Positions 8,522 through 19,713 of a DNA stretch of 64,000 nt are shown one piece after another (the stretch's first letter is position 1; every line of letters begins with the position of its first letter). The stretch is from positions 2,047,501-2,111,500 of the forward strand of contig NZ_CP146609.1 of assembly GCF_037094465.1 (NCBI RefSeq), in the 5' to 3' direction. The DNA is from Pseudodesulfovibrio sp. 5S69. GTDB taxonomy: Bacteria; Desulfobacterota; Desulfovibrionia; Desulfovibrionales; Desulfovibrionaceae. The notes under the pieces were generated by a model. That model searched no databases, was not told the origin of the DNA, and saw nothing but the letters and a program-made list of their open reading frames with translations. A program made the translations under genes and the position numbers.

Positions 8522-9991
8522 ATGCGGCATGATTTCAACGACATACGGCCCACCCTGTGGCGGGCGTTTAAGCTCCTGCTGGCCGTGGCCTGCCTGGCCG
8601 CGCTGTTGTCGTGCGTGCGCTCCGGGCCGCTCTTCCGGTCCGGAAAGACTGCACCGACCGTCCCGAAGGCCGCCGAAGCCGACACGGCGGAAGCCCGCGA
8701 AGCCGGGGGCGCAAGGGATGCGGAGGCCGCGGACATCCCTGAGATGGCGGATATCGCCGAGATGGCGGGAAACGCGGAGGAGGGCGCCGGTCTGTCGGCC
8801 GCGCTGTCCGTCGGCGAGGGTTGCCTGTACCGTGACGAGGCGGTCAGGCGGCTGACCCTGCGGCCCGTGCGCGAGCCCTTGTCCATCCCGGCCTGCGACA
8901 TGTTCTTCCCCCTGTCCAACGTGGAGGGCGCGCGGAACATGGCCCGGCTGGACATCAGGAGCCAGGGGCTCGACTCCTGGCGCGCCCTGGAGAGCCCGGT
9001 GCAGCGCAGCCTGGAATACGCCCTGAACATGCCCGCGGACGAGCCCGCCCTGGCCCGGCCCGGCATGTCCCTGACCTGGGGCCAGGTGGTCCGCTCGCTC
9101 ACGGAATTTCTCGACCTGCTGCCGCACCTGGACGCGGACCCGGACCTGCTGGCCCAGCGGTTCGTCTGGTACGGCATGCGCCAGAAGCCGCTCATGACCG
9201 GCTACTACACCCCGGAGATCGAGGCCAGCCTGACCCGGCGGCCCGGCTACGAGTACCCCATCTACGGCGTGCCCGAGGACCTGCGCTACGGTCCGGTGCG
9301 CGGGCGCTACCGGTTCTACCGCGTGGACAAGGGGCGGGTGCTGTCGTACTACAAGCGCGGGGACGTGGACCTGCGCAAGGTCCTGTCCGGGCGCGGGCTC
9401 GAGATCGCCTGGGCCAAGGACCCGGTAGACGTCTTCTACATGCAGGTGGAAGGCTGCGGCCGGCTTCGGCTGCCCGACGGGACCACCCGCAACGTGCTTT
9501 ACGGGGCCAAGAACGGCCACGGCTTCCGCTCGCTGGGCCGCATCCTCCACGCCAAGGGGTTGCTCCCGGACGGGCATCTGGCCAAGGAGGACGTGAAACG
9601 ATATTTCGCCAAGCATCCCGAACGGATGTTTCAGCTCATGGCCGAAAATCGAAGCTACGTGTTCTTCCGTCTGGAGAACTCGCCGCCCGAGGGAACCATC
9701 GGAAAGCCGTTGACGCCGATGGTTTCACTGGCTACAGACCGAAAGCTCCTGCCGCTCGGCAGCCTGCTGGCCTTTGAGGCTGAGATTCCGGAGGCCCGCG
9801 ACGGCCGCCCGGCGGGAAAGCGCAAGGTCGCGGGTATCGGCCTGGCCCAGGACACGGGCACGGCCATCCGGGGCCCCCATGTCGATTATTACATAGGCGA
9901 GGGCAACGCGGTGGCGCCCATCGCCAGCAACATCAAGACCGAGGCCACCGTGTACCTCCTCATAAGCAAAGAAGCATTGATCAATGGCTGA
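8522..9991 (+). CDS. mltA: Membrane-bound lytic murein transglycosylase A (lipoprotein)
   Basis: 489 aa. A hydrophobic leader ends in a lipobox-like ALLSC with Cys31, so this is a predicted lipoprotein. An Ala/Glu-rich linker (residues 40-85) follows, then the MltA domain with LMTGYYTPEIEASL and the barrel region around GRGLEIAWAKDPVDVFYMQVEG, and a C-terminal 3D domain with GIGLAQDTGTAIRGPHVDYY. MltA cleaves glycan strands of peptidoglycan with formation of 1,6-anhydromuramic acid; the catalytic Asp is in the 3D region. The gene overlaps the next by eight bases. The linker contains two PEMADIAEMA-like repeats of no known role. Confidence 0.9.
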   Translation: MRHDFNDIRPTLWRAFKLLLAVACLAALLSCVRSGPLFRSGKTAPTVPKAAEADTAEAREAGGARDAEAADIPEMADIAEMAGNAEEGAGLSAALSVGEGCLYRDEAVRRLTLRPVREPLSIPACDMFFPLSNVEGARNMARLDIRSQGLDSWRALESPVQRSLEYALNMPADEPALARPGMSLTWGQVVRSLTEFLDLLPHLDADPDLLAQRFVWYGMRQKPLMTGYYTPEIEASLTRRPGYEYPIYGVPEDLRYGPVRGRYRFYRVDKGRVLSYYKRGDVDLRKVLSGRGLEIAWAKDPVDVFYMQVEGCGRLRLPDGTTRNVLYGAKNGHGFRSLGRILHAKGLLPDGHLAKEDVKRYFAKHPERMFQLMAENRSYVFFRLENSPPEGTIGKPLTPMVSLATDRKLLPLGSLLAFEAEIPEARDGRPAGKRKVAGIGLAQDTGTAIRGPHVDYYIGEGNAVAPIASNIKTEATVYLLISKEALING

Positions 9992-10628
9992 CATCACACA
10001 AGATTCCATCAAGAGTACCATTCGTGACGCCGTGGCCCACCAGATCCGGTCCGTCATGGACTGGCATTACGGCGAGCCCGTGTACGAGGGCGACCCCGCC
10101 GACGACCTGAGCGGATTGCAGGGGCTGCGCGAACTGGTGGCCCGCCAGCACTGGGCCAATTTCCAGCTCTGGCACGTCGAGGACCGCGCTCGGCGCAAGG
10201 ACGTGGATGCCCGCGTCATCGCGGACTGCAAGTACGCCATCGACAAGCTCAACCAGAAGCGCAACGACCTCATCGAGCGGGTGGACGAGTGCCTCATTTC
10301 CATGATGGAGCCGCTCCTGCCCAGTGAGGCCCCGGAGCGGTACAACACCGAGACCGCGGGCGCGGCCCTGGACCGGCTGTCTATCCAGGCGCTCAAGATA
10401 TATCATATGAAAGAGCAGTGTTCGCGCAAGGATGTGGATGAAGACCACATCCGGCAGTGCGACAACAAGGTCGGCGTGCTCAAACGCCAGCACAACGATC
10501 TGGAACGGGCCATCCTGGAGCTGATCGACGAGTATTTCGCCGGGACCAAGAAGCCCAAGGTCTATTTCCAATTCAAGATGTACAACGACCCCAAGCTCAA
10601 CCCGGAACTCTACGGAAACAAGAAATAG
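9984..10628 (+). CDS. DUF4254 domain protein
   Basis: 214 aa, soluble and predominantly helical, rich in charged residues. Two similar halves can be seen, each with a [26 protein letters not shown] or [26 protein letters not shown] segment followed by an N/DKxxxxQxxNDL helix, which suggests an internal duplication. This matches the DUF4254 family, whose function is unknown; relatives occur near glycosyltransferase and envelope genes in other bacteria. Here it overlaps mltA by eight bases and precedes gatB by ten, so it is transcribed with both. Confidence 0.7.
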   Translation: MADITQDSIKSTIRDAVAHQIRSVMDWHYGEPVYEGDPADDLSGLQGLRELVARQHWANFQLWHVEDRARRKDVDARVIADCKYAIDKLNQKRNDLIERVDECLISMMEPLLPSEAPERYNTETAGAALDRLSIQALKIYHMKEQCSRKDVDEDHIRQCDNKVGVLKRQHNDLERAILELIDEYFAGTKKPKVYFQFKMYNDPKLNPELYGNKK

Positions 10629-10638
10629 GGGAGCCCCC

Positions 10639-12072
<1,434 letters not shown>

Positions 12073-12078
12073 GGAAGA

Positions 12079-12348
12079 CCGGGGGGGAACTTTTGAAAAA
12101 GTTTCCCCCCGGCCCCCCCTTTCAAAACTTTTTGTCGCCACGCCGCCAGGGAGTTTACAGGGGAAAGTCCATTCCTCTAGGCGGCGTGGGGGTGCGTTCT
12201 CCGTACTCTGTATATTGGACGGAAGGGTGGTGCCCGCACCGCCCGGCGCATACGAGGAGTTTCGTTGACCCCGATACTACCTGCGCCGCGATAAAAAGTT
12301 TTGAAGGGGAGTCCAGAGGGGAAACTTTTCCAAAAGTTTCCCCTCTGG
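12079..12348. repeat. Paired inverted hairpin element (copy pair 1)
   Basis: Two copies of one unit face each other around about 150 bases. The left unit is a GC/AT hairpin (12079-12112, stem about 14 bp with one mismatch) followed by CCCTTTCAAAACTTTTTGTC (from 12117). The right unit, read on the minus strand, is a perfect 17-bp stem hairpin with a 2-base loop (12313-12348) followed by CCCCTTCAAAACTTTTTATC. The T-runs point inward. The interior also has ACGCCGCC/GGCGGCGT (12139-12188). A pair of the same design occurs at 58771-58970. It resembles a REP/REPIN-type or bidirectional terminator element. Confidence 0.75.
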
Positions 12349-12367
12349 CCGCCGGAGGCAACCAAAA

Positions 12368-13405
12368 ATGACCGAACACATTCAGTATTCTCCCGAGAAA
12401 GACGCCCTGATCCTGCTTGACCAGCGGTACCTGCCCAACCGGGAGGACTGGTTCGAGTGCAAGACCACGGACGACATCTGCTACGCCCTGGTGGTCATGG
12501 TCGTGCGCGGCGCGCCTGCCATCGGCGTGACCGCCGCCTACGGCTGCTACCTGGCCGGGCGCGAGGTGCAGGGCATGGACGGCGACTGGAAGGCGAACCT
12601 GTCGGCCAAGCTGGACCAGATCCACGAAGCCCGGCCCACGGCGGTGAACCTGCGCTGGGCCGTGCGCGAGATGCGCCGTATCTGGGAAGAGGCGGGCGAC
12701 GTCTCCCTGGATGCATTGCTGGACATCTGGCTCGATCGGGCCAAGGAGATCCACGCGGGCGACATCGAAATGTGCGAGTTGATCGGCAAGTTCGGCGGCG
12801 AGCTCATCGACGACGGGGACACCGTGATGACCCACTGCAACGCGGGTGCGCTGGCCACGGCCGGATACGGCACGGCGCTGGGCGTGATCCGGGGGGCCAT
12901 CGACCAGGGCAAGAAGGTTTCGGTCATCGCCAACGAGACCCGGCCGTTTCTGCAGGGCGCGCGGCTGACCGCATACGAGCTGCACAAGGACGGCATCCCG
13001 GTCAAGGTGGCCTGCGACAATGCCTGCGCCCTGCTGATGAAGCGCGGCCTGGTGGACAAGGTCGTGGTCGGCGCGGACCGGATCACGGCCAACGGCGACG
13101 CGGTCAACAAAATCGGGACGTTCGGGGTAGCCATCATCGCGAAACGGTTCAACATCCCGTTCTACGTGGCCGCGCCGGTATACACCATCGACCCGGAGAC
13201 GCCGACCGGCGACGACGTGCCCATAGAGGACCGCGATCCGCGCGAAGTGACGCACATAGGCGACCACCGCATCCCGCCCGAGGGGGTGGAGGTCTACAAC
13301 CTGGCTTTCGACCCCACGCCCAACGAACTCATCGCGGGCATCATCACCGAAAAGGGGGTGCTGTATCCCCCCTATGACCTTGCCATCAAGAAATTGTTCA
13401 TGTAA
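12368..13405 (+). CDS. mtnA: Methylthioribose-1-phosphate isomerase
   Basis: 345 aa, standard length. MtnA isomerises 5-methylthioribose 1-phosphate to methylthioribulose 1-phosphate in methionine salvage. Family motifs are [31 protein letters not shown] with the catalytic Cys, [16 protein letters not shown], and [19 protein letters not shown] with the catalytic Asp. GGAGG lies 9 bases before ATG and directly abuts the right hairpin of the repeat pair upstream, so that structure could limit access to the ribosome site. A terminator follows. Confidence 0.95.
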   Translation: MTEHIQYSPEKDALILLDQRYLPNREDWFECKTTDDICYALVVMVVRGAPAIGVTAAYGCYLAGREVQGMDGDWKANLSAKLDQIHEARPTAVNLRWAVREMRRIWEEAGDVSLDALLDIWLDRAKEIHAGDIEMCELIGKFGGELIDDGDTVMTHCNAGALATAGYGTALGVIRGAIDQGKKVSVIANETRPFLQGARLTAYELHKDGIPVKVACDNACALLMKRGLVDKVVVGADRITANGDAVNKIGTFGVAIIAKRFNIPFYVAAPVYTIDPETPTGDDVPIEDRDPREVTHIGDHRIPPEGVEVYNLAFDPTPNELIAGIITEKGVLYPPYDLAIKKLFM

Positions 13406-13436
13406 CAGACCAATTCAAGGTATGGGTTAACATCGG

Positions 13437-13470
13437 GGCAGAACTGCATTGCGGTTTTGCCCTTTTTTGT
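13437..13470 (+). terminator. Rho-independent terminator after mtnA
   Basis: GGGCAGAACTGC, a three-base loop and GCGGTTTTGCCC form a 12-bp stem (two G-U pairs), followed by a run of six T. Confidence 0.85.
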
Positions 13471-13560
13471 TTCCGGGGGAGCCGTGTTCTAATGGACACT
13501 CCCGCCCGTGGCCTTGTAGTACTATGGGGCACAACCTACAGCTTCAAGGATGGGTCCATC

Positions 13561-15885
13561 ATGAAGATGAAGAGCGTCAATACTGCCATAGCCCTGCTGA
13601 TCGCGACCAGCATGGCCGTTTCGATCCTGGTCGCCGTGCTCTGGGTCAGCTACGACACGCGGCAGACCGTGTTCGACGAGGGCAAGGTGGCCATGAACAA
13701 CATGGTCGCCCAGACCATGGCCGCATTGGACAACTATATCGCTCAGACCGACGAGATGGTGCGCATGCTCGCCTCGCAGCAGGCCGTGGCCGACGCCCTG
13801 GCCGGGCGGGACGCTCTGCCCGCGTCCTGGCTGTTCAAGGACCTTCTGTCCACATCCAACGGCTACTGGGCGGCGTTCGCCTTCGACAGGAACGGCAAGG
13901 TGGTGGCCGGATACAACGCCAAGGAGCAGAACCTGGCCGGAGCGGACCGCAGTTCGCGCGAGTACGTCAAGGCCATCCTGTCCGGCAAGTCGGACCATTA
14001 TCTGTCCAACGACATCCTTATTTCCAAGAGTGGCGGCGGGATTCTCATCTTTGCCGCGGCCGCAGTGGTCCGCGACCACACGGGCGAGATCGTCGGCGGG
14101 GTCGGGCTGTTTCCCAAGTGGGACAATTTTACCTCCAAGTTCATCGACCCCTTCCGCGTGGCGGGCAGCGGGTATGCCTACATGCTCGACGACAAGGGGC
14201 GGATAATCGCCCATGCAGTGAACAAGGATCTGTACCTCAAGGACATGTCTGATCAGGAGTTCGCCAAGGTCGCCATGAGCGCGAAAAAGGGCGAGACCAC
14301 CTACATGTGGGAGGGCCGTGAGAAGTACATGGTCTTCGACACCGCGTCCAAGACCGGCTGGAAGGTGGTCATGAGTGCCTATGAGGACGACCTGGCCGCG
14401 GCGGCCCACAACCAGCGCGACGAGCTGGCCACGGGCGGGGCGATCCTGGGCATCCTCCTGGTGGGGGTGCTGATCTTCGCCGTGCGGCGGACCATCACCA
14501 ACCCGGTGAAGAACATTCTGGGGTTCGCCTCCGAGGTGGCCGCCGGCGACCTGCAGGCCCGCCTGGAGGGAAAATACAAATTCGAGTTCAAGACTCTGGC
14601 CGCGCAGATCGAGACCATGGTGCACGAGCTCAAGGTCAAGCTCGGTTTTTCCGAGGGCGTGCTCCAGGGCATCGCCCTGCCGTGCGCCCTGGTGGGGGAG
14701 GACCATACGCTGCTGTGGGTCAATCCGCAGATGTGCGACCTGCTTCAGCGGTCCGATCCGCCCGAGAGCTACGTGGGGCTGGCGCCCGGCGAGTTCTTCT
14801 ACGGTGAGCCGGACCGGAAGACCCTGTCCGACCGCGCCGTGGAACAGCAGCAGCGGCTGGACAACGAGACCGCGTACACCCGCGTGGACGGCTCGGTCAT
14901 TAACGTCCAGGTAACCTCCACGCCGTTTTACGACATGGACGGCCAACTGCTCGGCTCCCTGACCATATGGGTCGACGTGACCGAGATCCGCGGGCAGCAG
15001 AAGCTCATCGAAGAGCAGAACGAACGCATCTCCGTGGCCGCCGGACAGGCGCGGGAGATTTCCCTGTCCCTGTCCAGTGCGGCCGAGGAACTGTCCGCGC
15101 AGATGGAGGAGGGCAAGCGCGGGTCCGAGGACCAGCGGGCCAGGGCGGCCGAGACCGCCTCGGCCATGGAGCAGATGAACGCTTCGGTGCTCGACGTGGC
15201 CCGCAACGCCAGCCAGGCTTCCGAGGACGCGGACCAGGCCAAAAGCCACGCCCAGCGCGGTGAGGAGATGGTCAACCAGGTCATCGAATCCGTGGGCGAG
15301 GTCCAGGCGCAGACCGAGGAACTCAGGCTGTCCATGGAGGCCCTCGGTTCCGAGGCCAAGGACATCGGCAACGTGCTCGAAGTGATCACGGACATAGCGG
15401 ACCAGACCAACCTGCTGGCCCTGAACGCGGCCATCGAGGCGGCCCGCGCCGGAGACGCCGGGCGAGGTTTCGCGGTGGTGGCCGACGAGGTGCGCAAGCT
15501 GGCCGAGAAGACCATGGCCGCCACCAGCGAAGTGGGCGAGGCCATCCGCCACATCCAGGAGATGACCGGGCGCAACGTCGGGGCGACCGAACAGGCGGCC
15601 CAGGCCGTGGAGCGCAGCACCGATCTGGCCCGCGAGTCGGGCAAGGCGCTGCTTGAGATCGTCGGCCGGGTGGAGACCGCCTCGGACCAGGTGCGGATCA
15701 TCGCAGCGGCCGCCGAGGAGCAGTCCGCCACCAGCGACGAGATCAACCAGGCCACGGACGACATCAACCACATCTCCATGGACACCTACCAGGTCATGCA
15801 GAGCGCCAACGAGGCCATCCAGGAGGTGGCCGCCATGGCCACGCGGCTGAACGAGGTCATCGAGGACATGGCAGGCCAGGGGTGA
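13561..15885 (+). CDS. Methyl-accepting chemotaxis protein (Cache-HAMP-PAS-MA)
   Basis: 774 aa from ATG 13561, with AAGGATGG upstream and a proper membrane leader directly following; an in-frame ATG at 13492 would add residues unlike a signal. Order: TM1 (about 8-30), a periplasmic double-Cache-type sensor (about 35-280), TM2 (about 290-310), HAMP starting at [14 protein letters not shown], a PAS domain (about 365-480) and the methyl-accepting signalling domain with the tip [20 protein letters not shown]. It senses a small ligand outside, and possibly a second input via the PAS domain, and signals to CheA/CheW. No C-terminal CheR-docking pentapeptide is visible. The ligand is unknown. Confidence 0.92.
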   Translation: MKMKSVNTAIALLIATSMAVSILVAVLWVSYDTRQTVFDEGKVAMNNMVAQTMAALDNYIAQTDEMVRMLASQQAVADALAGRDALPASWLFKDLLSTSNGYWAAFAFDRNGKVVAGYNAKEQNLAGADRSSREYVKAILSGKSDHYLSNDILISKSGGGILIFAAAAVVRDHTGEIVGGVGLFPKWDNFTSKFIDPFRVAGSGYAYMLDDKGRIIAHAVNKDLYLKDMSDQEFAKVAMSAKKGETTYMWEGREKYMVFDTASKTGWKVVMSAYEDDLAAAAHNQRDELATGGAILGILLVGVLIFAVRRTITNPVKNILGFASEVAAGDLQARLEGKYKFEFKTLAAQIETMVHELKVKLGFSEGVLQGIALPCALVGEDHTLLWVNPQMCDLLQRSDPPESYVGLAPGEFFYGEPDRKTLSDRAVEQQQRLDNETAYTRVDGSVINVQVTSTPFYDMDGQLLGSLTIWVDVTEIRGQQKLIEEQNERISVAAGQAREISLSLSSAAEELSAQMEEGKRGSEDQRARAAETASAMEQMNASVLDVARNASQASEDADQAKSHAQRGEEMVNQVIESVGEVQAQTEELRLSMEALGSEAKDIGNVLEVITDIADQTNLLALNAAIEAARAGDAGRGFAVVADEVRKLAEKTMAATSEVGEAIRHIQEMTGRNVGATEQAAQAVERSTDLARESGKALLEIVGRVETASDQVRIIAAAAEEQSATSDEINQATDDINHISMDTYQVMQSANEAIQEVAAMATRLNEVIEDMAGQG

Positions 15886-15929
15886 TCCCGCCGTCAACAA
15901 TGGACTCGACTTTCAAATGCGGATAGGGT

Positions 15930-15965
15930 AACCCCGCGCTTCCCGCTCAAGGAAAGCGCGGGGTT
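15930..15965 (+). terminator. Strong hairpin between MCP and der, no T-run
   Basis: AACCCCGCGCTT and AAGCGCGGGGTT form a perfect 12-bp stem around a 12-base loop. No T-tract follows on either strand, so it is only a possible terminator or a transcript-stabilising hairpin. Confidence 0.4.
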
Positions 15966-16005
15966 CACGCATTATCGCGCCATCAAACACCATCCGGAGC
16001 CAAAC

Positions 16006-17526
16006 ATGCTGCCGATCGTCGCCCTGGTGGGCCGCCCCAACGTGGGCAAATCCACCCTCTTCAACCGACTTCTGAGGAAGTCGCGGTCCATCACCCACGA
16101 CCTGCCCGGGGTGACGCGCGACCGCATCTATGGCGAGTGCATCATGGGCGAGACCCGGTTCGACCTCATCGATACCGGGGGCATGGTCCTCGAATCCGAA
16201 GCAACGCCCGAACTGTCCAAGGACTTCGAGGATGAGATCTTCGAGCAGGCCCGGGAGGCCATCAACGAGGCCAACGCCATCCTCTTCGTGGTCGACGGCA
16301 AGGAGGGGCTGACCCCGTTGGATCAGCAGGCGGCCGAGTACGTGCGCCGCTCCGGCAAGCCGGTGCTCATGCTGGTCAACAAGGTGGACGGTTCCGAGTT
16401 CGAGGCGCACATGACCGCCGAGTTCCACTCTTTGGGCATCGAGTTCCTGCCCGTGTCCGCGGCCCACGGCTACAACCTGCACGGGGTGCGCGACCGGGTC
16501 CGCAAATTCGTCAAGGGGTTGGGGCTGCCCGAGGATGTGGACGACGGCGTGGAAAAGGGGCTCAGGCTGACCCTGCTCGGCCGTCCCAACGCGGGCAAGT
16601 CCTCGATCATCAACGCGCTCATCGGCAAGGACCGGCTGATCGTCTCGGACGTGGCCGGGACCACCCGCGACTCCATCGACGTGACCTTCGAGAAGCAGGG
16701 CAAGCGGTACACCTTCGTGGACACGGCGGGCGTGCGCAAGCGGGCCAACATCCAGGACCACCTGGAGAAGATCAGCGTCATCCGGGCGCTCAAGAACTCC
16801 AAGCGGTCCGACGTGACCATCCTGGCCATCGACATCACCCTGGGCGTGGGGCGGCAGGACAAGCGGCTGATCGAATTTTTGGCCAAGGAGAAGACCCCGT
16901 TCATCGTGGTCGTCAACAAGGCCGACCTCATTCCCCGTAGCGAGACCAACCGGGCGCTTGAGGCGTTCCGGGAGGAGTTGCGACTGGTCCCGCACGTGCC
17001 CGTGGTCATGACCAGCGCGGTCAAGGGGCTGGGCATCGGCAAGCTCCTGCCCATGGCCGAGGCCATGCGCCGGGAGTGCGAAATCCGCGTGGGCACCGGC
17101 GAGTTGAACCGGGCCATGCAGGCCGTGGTGGAGAAATTGCAGCCCCCGGTGGTCAAGCGCAGGCGGCCCAAGTTCTACTACGTCACCCAGGCGGACGAGC
17201 CCATCCCGACTTTCGTCTTTTTCTGCAACGACCACACCATCGTCAAGACGTCCTACGTGCGTTATCTGGAGAATCAGTTCCGCAAGCTGCTCGGCATCAA
17301 GTCCGCGCCGGTGAACATCGTGTTCCGCTCCAGCCACGATAAGAAGGAATGGGAAAAGGCGCGCGGCATCTCGGCGCTGGGCAAGCGCGGCCCGGGCCGC
17401 GAGCGCATCGGCGGGGCCAAGACGCGCCGACACGAGGAGAAGTACAAGGCGCTCAAGAGCAAGCGCCGCCGCGAGGAGCGAGAGGCCCAGGACGCGAAGG
17501 GCGGCAAGGGGAAAAAAGGCAAATAG
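16006..17526 (+). CDS. der: Ribosome biogenesis GTPase Der (EngA)
   Basis: 506 aa. Two tandem G domains are visible: the first with GRPNVGKSTLFN, DTGG and NKVD, the second with GRPNAGKSSIIN, DTAG and NKAD, followed by the KH-like domain (about residues 365-455). Der assists late assembly of the 50S subunit. The last about 55 residues are a highly basic tail (many KRRREER-type runs, ending KGGKGKKGK) beyond the usual about 440-490 aa, plausibly rRNA-binding. GGAG precedes the ATG. tRNA-Ser lies downstream with its own promoter. Confidence 0.97.
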   Translation: MLPIVALVGRPNVGKSTLFNRLLRKSRSITHDLPGVTRDRIYGECIMGETRFDLIDTGGMVLESEATPELSKDFEDEIFEQAREAINEANAILFVVDGKEGLTPLDQQAAEYVRRSGKPVLMLVNKVDGSEFEAHMTAEFHSLGIEFLPVSAAHGYNLHGVRDRVRKFVKGLGLPEDVDDGVEKGLRLTLLGRPNAGKSSIINALIGKDRLIVSDVAGTTRDSIDVTFEKQGKRYTFVDTAGVRKRANIQDHLEKISVIRALKNSKRSDVTILAIDITLGVGRQDKRLIEFLAKEKTPFIVVVNKADLIPRSETNRALEAFREELRLVPHVPVVMTSAVKGLGIGKLLPMAEAMRRECEIRVGTGELNRAMQAVVEKLQPPVVKRRRPKFYYVTQADEPIPTFVFFCNDHTIVKTSYVRYLENQFRKLLGIKSAPVNIVFRSSHDKKEWEKARGISALGKRGPGRERIGGAKTRRHEEKYKALKSKRRREEREAQDAKGGKGKKGK

Positions 17527-17538
17527 GGGTCATCTTTA

Positions 17539-17568
17539 TTGACAATCCGCGCGGGAAAAGTGTAGACG
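17539..17568 (+). promoter_or_regulatory. Candidate promoter of tRNA-Ser(GCT)
   Basis: TTGACA at 17539-17544 and TAGACG at 17563-17568 with an 18-base spacer, about 45 bases upstream of the tRNA. Confidence 0.5.
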
Positions 17569-17613
17569 GACTTTCCTCAATGCGAACAGCGTCTTTTCGC
17601 GCGCAAAGAGTTT

Positions 17614-17707
17614 GGAGAAGTGGCCGAGCTGGCTGAAGGCGCACGCCTGCTAAGCGTGTTATGGGTGTAAAGCTCATACGAGGGTTCAAATCCCTCCTTC
17701 TCCGCCA
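17614..17707 (+). tRNA. tRNA-Ser, anticodon GCT
   Basis: The acceptor stem GGAGAAG pairs with CTTCTCC, discriminator G, and CCA is encoded. The anticodon stem CACGC/GCGTG encloses CTGCTAA, giving anticodon GCT (codons AGC/AGU). The long variable arm (TTATGGGTGTAAAGCTCATAC) and GGTTCAAATCC T-loop are typical of class II serine tRNA. Confidence 0.95.
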
Positions 17708-17714
17708 GACAGTA

Positions 17715-17750
17715 AAGGGGTTACGTGAAATTCACGTAACCCCCTTTTTG
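17715..17750 (+). terminator. Terminator after tRNA-Ser(GCT)
   Basis: GGGGTTACGTGAA, a three-base loop and TTCACGTAACCCC form a near-perfect stem followed by TTTTT. Confidence 0.85.
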
Positions 17751-17865
17751 TGTCCTGCAAACGGCGGTGCGTCTTTGCAAGGGCATCCCTTTGGGATAGA
17801 ATAGACGCACGATCGGCATTTCCCCATCAAACATTGCGGCCGACAGGCGGCAAGAGGCAACAGAT

Positions 17866-18207
17866 ATGAATTACGACGTATTGTTCCATTTCGACCATGA
17901 TCCACAGGCCCTGGATATCGCCATCAGCAACATCAAGAATTACCGGAACGCTTTTTCCGAAGACCGGCCCGCCGTGGTGCTGGTGGTCAACGGGCCGGGG
18001 GTGCGCTTCCTGGACCGGGACGGCGAACACGCGGCGCAGCTAAACGAGGTGCTCGCCCTCGGCGTGGCGGTCAAGGTGTGCAACAATGCCCTGACGCACT
18101 TCAACATCGACCCCGCGCGGCTTTGCGCCGGCTGTGAGGTGGTCCCCGCCGGGGTGGTGGAGATCGTGGAATTGCAGCGCCGGGGCTTCGCCTACGTGAA
18201 GCCCTAG
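17866..18207 (+). CDS. DsrE/DsrF-like family protein
   Basis: 113 aa, a single small alpha/beta domain: MNYDVLFHFDHDP, a VVLVVNGPGV strand, then a VLALGVAVKVCNNAL helix-strand and a C-terminal segment VVPAGVVEIVELQRRGFAYVKP. This pattern is that of DsrE-like proteins, including the conserved Cys in KVCNNAL that in true sulfur-transfer members carries persulfide. A sulfur-trafficking role is an inference. AGAGG lies 8 bases before the ATG. It is convergent with phnM, 41 bases away, and seems to be monocistronic. Confidence 0.75.
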   Translation: MNYDVLFHFDHDPQALDIAISNIKNYRNAFSEDRPAVVLVVNGPGVRFLDRDGEHAAQLNEVLALGVAVKVCNNALTHFNIDPARLCAGCEVVPAGVVEIVELQRRGFAYVKP

Positions 18208-18248
18208 GGGGCGCGGGATTCTCCGCGTCGTGCATTCGGGCTGCCGGG

Positions 18249-19409
18249 CTACATGCCCAGGCCGCACGCGCTGAAGACCGGGGTGCCCTGGCGCAGGGTC
18301 AGGACCGCGAAGGGCAGGGACGGGTCCGAGTCGTCCACGACCACCAGGTCGGCCCGCTTGCCCGGCTCGATCTCGCCGCGGTCGGCAAGTCCGGCGGCGC
18401 GGGCCGGACCGGCCGAGACCAGCCGCCAGGCGTCCGGGAAGGGGCAGACCTTGTCCCTGGCCAGGGCGAAGGCGGCCTGGAGCAGGGAGGGGTAGAAATA
18501 GTCCGAAGTCAGGGCGTCGCACAGGTCCATGCGGATGGCGTCGCGGGCCATGAGCCGGTCGATGTGGCTCTTGCCCCTGAGCGCGTTGGGCGCGCCCAGG
18601 ACGACCGCGTCGCCGAGCTCGCGCGCGGTGCGGGCCGTGGCCTCGTCCAGGGGAAATTCACAGATGGCGCAACGCAGTCCGTCGTACCAGGTCCGCGTGG
18701 CCGGGTCCGGGTCGTCGTGGGAGGCCATGGGGATGCCCCGTTCGGCCGCCGCCCCGGCCAACCGACGGATGCCCTCGGGCACGGCCGCGGCGCGTTCCTT
18801 GATCTCGGTGATCAACTGGATGAACCGGTCGCGGTTCAGACCGGTGCGGTCCAGATAGCCGGACATTTTGGAATAGCGGTCCAGATTGGCGAACATGGCG
18901 TCGATGTGGTCGTTGAAGGCGAGCATGTCCACATATCCATCGCGTATCCAGGACTCGACCTCATCCAAGGCCGGGAGGTTGTAGGTCTCGAAGCGCAGGT
19001 GCAGGCGGGTGTCGCAGCCGAGCCTGCCGCGCACGGCCTGGAAGTCGGCCAGGAAGGCGTGGGCGGCCTCGCGGCTCCGCAGTCCTGGCTCCCAGGAGCA
19101 GGTCAGCCCGTGGAAGGCGGTGGTGATGCCGTTGGCCGTCATGGTTCGGTCCGTGTCCAGGAGCCCCAGGGCCCGGCTGAAGGAGACGCCCGCGCGCGGC
19201 ATGATGTGCCGCTCGAAGCCGTCGCCGTGCAGGTCCACGATGCCGGGCAGGACGAGCTTGCCCCGTGCGTCGATGGTCCGGGTCCCGTTGCGGCTCCCGT
19301 GTCCGGGGCCACGGACCTCCTGAACGGCCCCCTCGGCCACGATGATGTCCGTCTGCCGCACGTCCCCGTCCGGGAGCAGCGCGCGTCCGTTTCGTATGAG
19401 CATATCCAT
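18249..19409 (-). CDS. phnM: Alpha-D-ribose 1-methylphosphonate 5-triphosphate diphosphatase
   Basis: 386 aa amidohydrolase-fold protein. PhnM removes pyrophosphate from ribosyl-methylphosphonate triphosphate just before C-P bond cleavage. Seen: GIVDLHGDGFERHIMPR with the metal-binding HGD, TTAFHGLTCSWEPG, ASHDDPDPATR, and the C-terminal PGKRADLVVVDD typical of the superfamily. GAGAGG lies 9 bases before ATG. It diverges from phnDCE across a 304-base region. The C-P lyase core genes phnGHIJ are absent from the window, so either they lie elsewhere or this PhnM serves another reaction. Confidence 0.88.
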   Translation of the reverse strand: MDMLIRNGRALLPDGDVRQTDIIVAEGAVQEVRGPGHGSRNGTRTIDARGKLVLPGIVDLHGDGFERHIMPRAGVSFSRALGLLDTDRTMTANGITTAFHGLTCSWEPGLRSREAAHAFLADFQAVRGRLGCDTRLHLRFETYNLPALDEVESWIRDGYVDMLAFNDHIDAMFANLDRYSKMSGYLDRTGLNRDRFIQLITEIKERAAAVPEGIRRLAGAAAERGIPMASHDDPDPATRTWYDGLRCAICEFPLDEATARTARELGDAVVLGAPNALRGKSHIDRLMARDAIRMDLCDALTSDYFYPSLLQAAFALARDKVCPFPDAWRLVSAGPARAAGLADRGEIEPGKRADLVVVDDSDPSLPFAVLTLRQGTPVFSACGLGM

Positions 19410-19572
19410 GTATCGCTACCTCTCTGTCGGCTTGACTGCATGAAGGTTGCGCGGCCGTTTGGTGACGGGCGCGCGGCGGTTCCCGCTTGATGCGCTATCC
19501 TGCCGAAATGGCGCACCAAGTCTTTCCGATCCGGGGCCATGTTCGGCGAGGTGGGAGGGAAAAGTAAAGCAG

Positions 19573-19595
19573 TAGACAGGTCGCTGATTTGTCTA
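19573..19595. promoter_or_regulatory. Candidate operator between phnM and phnD
   Basis: TAGACA (19573-19578), 11 bases, TGTCTA (19590-19595): a perfect inverted repeat in the divergent region. The halves resemble the GT-TA-AC pattern of GntR/HutC-type regulators such as PhnF. A partial TTGTCTGTA also occurs upstream of the regulator gene (about 23024-23032). The rest of the 19410-19713 interval shows no gene. Confidence 0.4.
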
Positions 19596-19713
19596 TGGGA
19601 AGTTCGTCTTATGTAGGTTCAACCGCAATCTGCGCGTAACCGAATGGCCATACTCTGTGACCCAATCGATCGTCGGCGCGGGCCGGCGCAACCGGAAATC
19701 ATGGAGAGAAGCA

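Noticed and set aside
6686..9616. A 976-codon minus-strand frame opposite the DUF89-like and mltA genes
   Set aside because: Same GC artefact; no ribosome site or recognisable domain. Similar frames at 13522-15900, 30718-33108 and 45871-47745 were dropped for the same reason.
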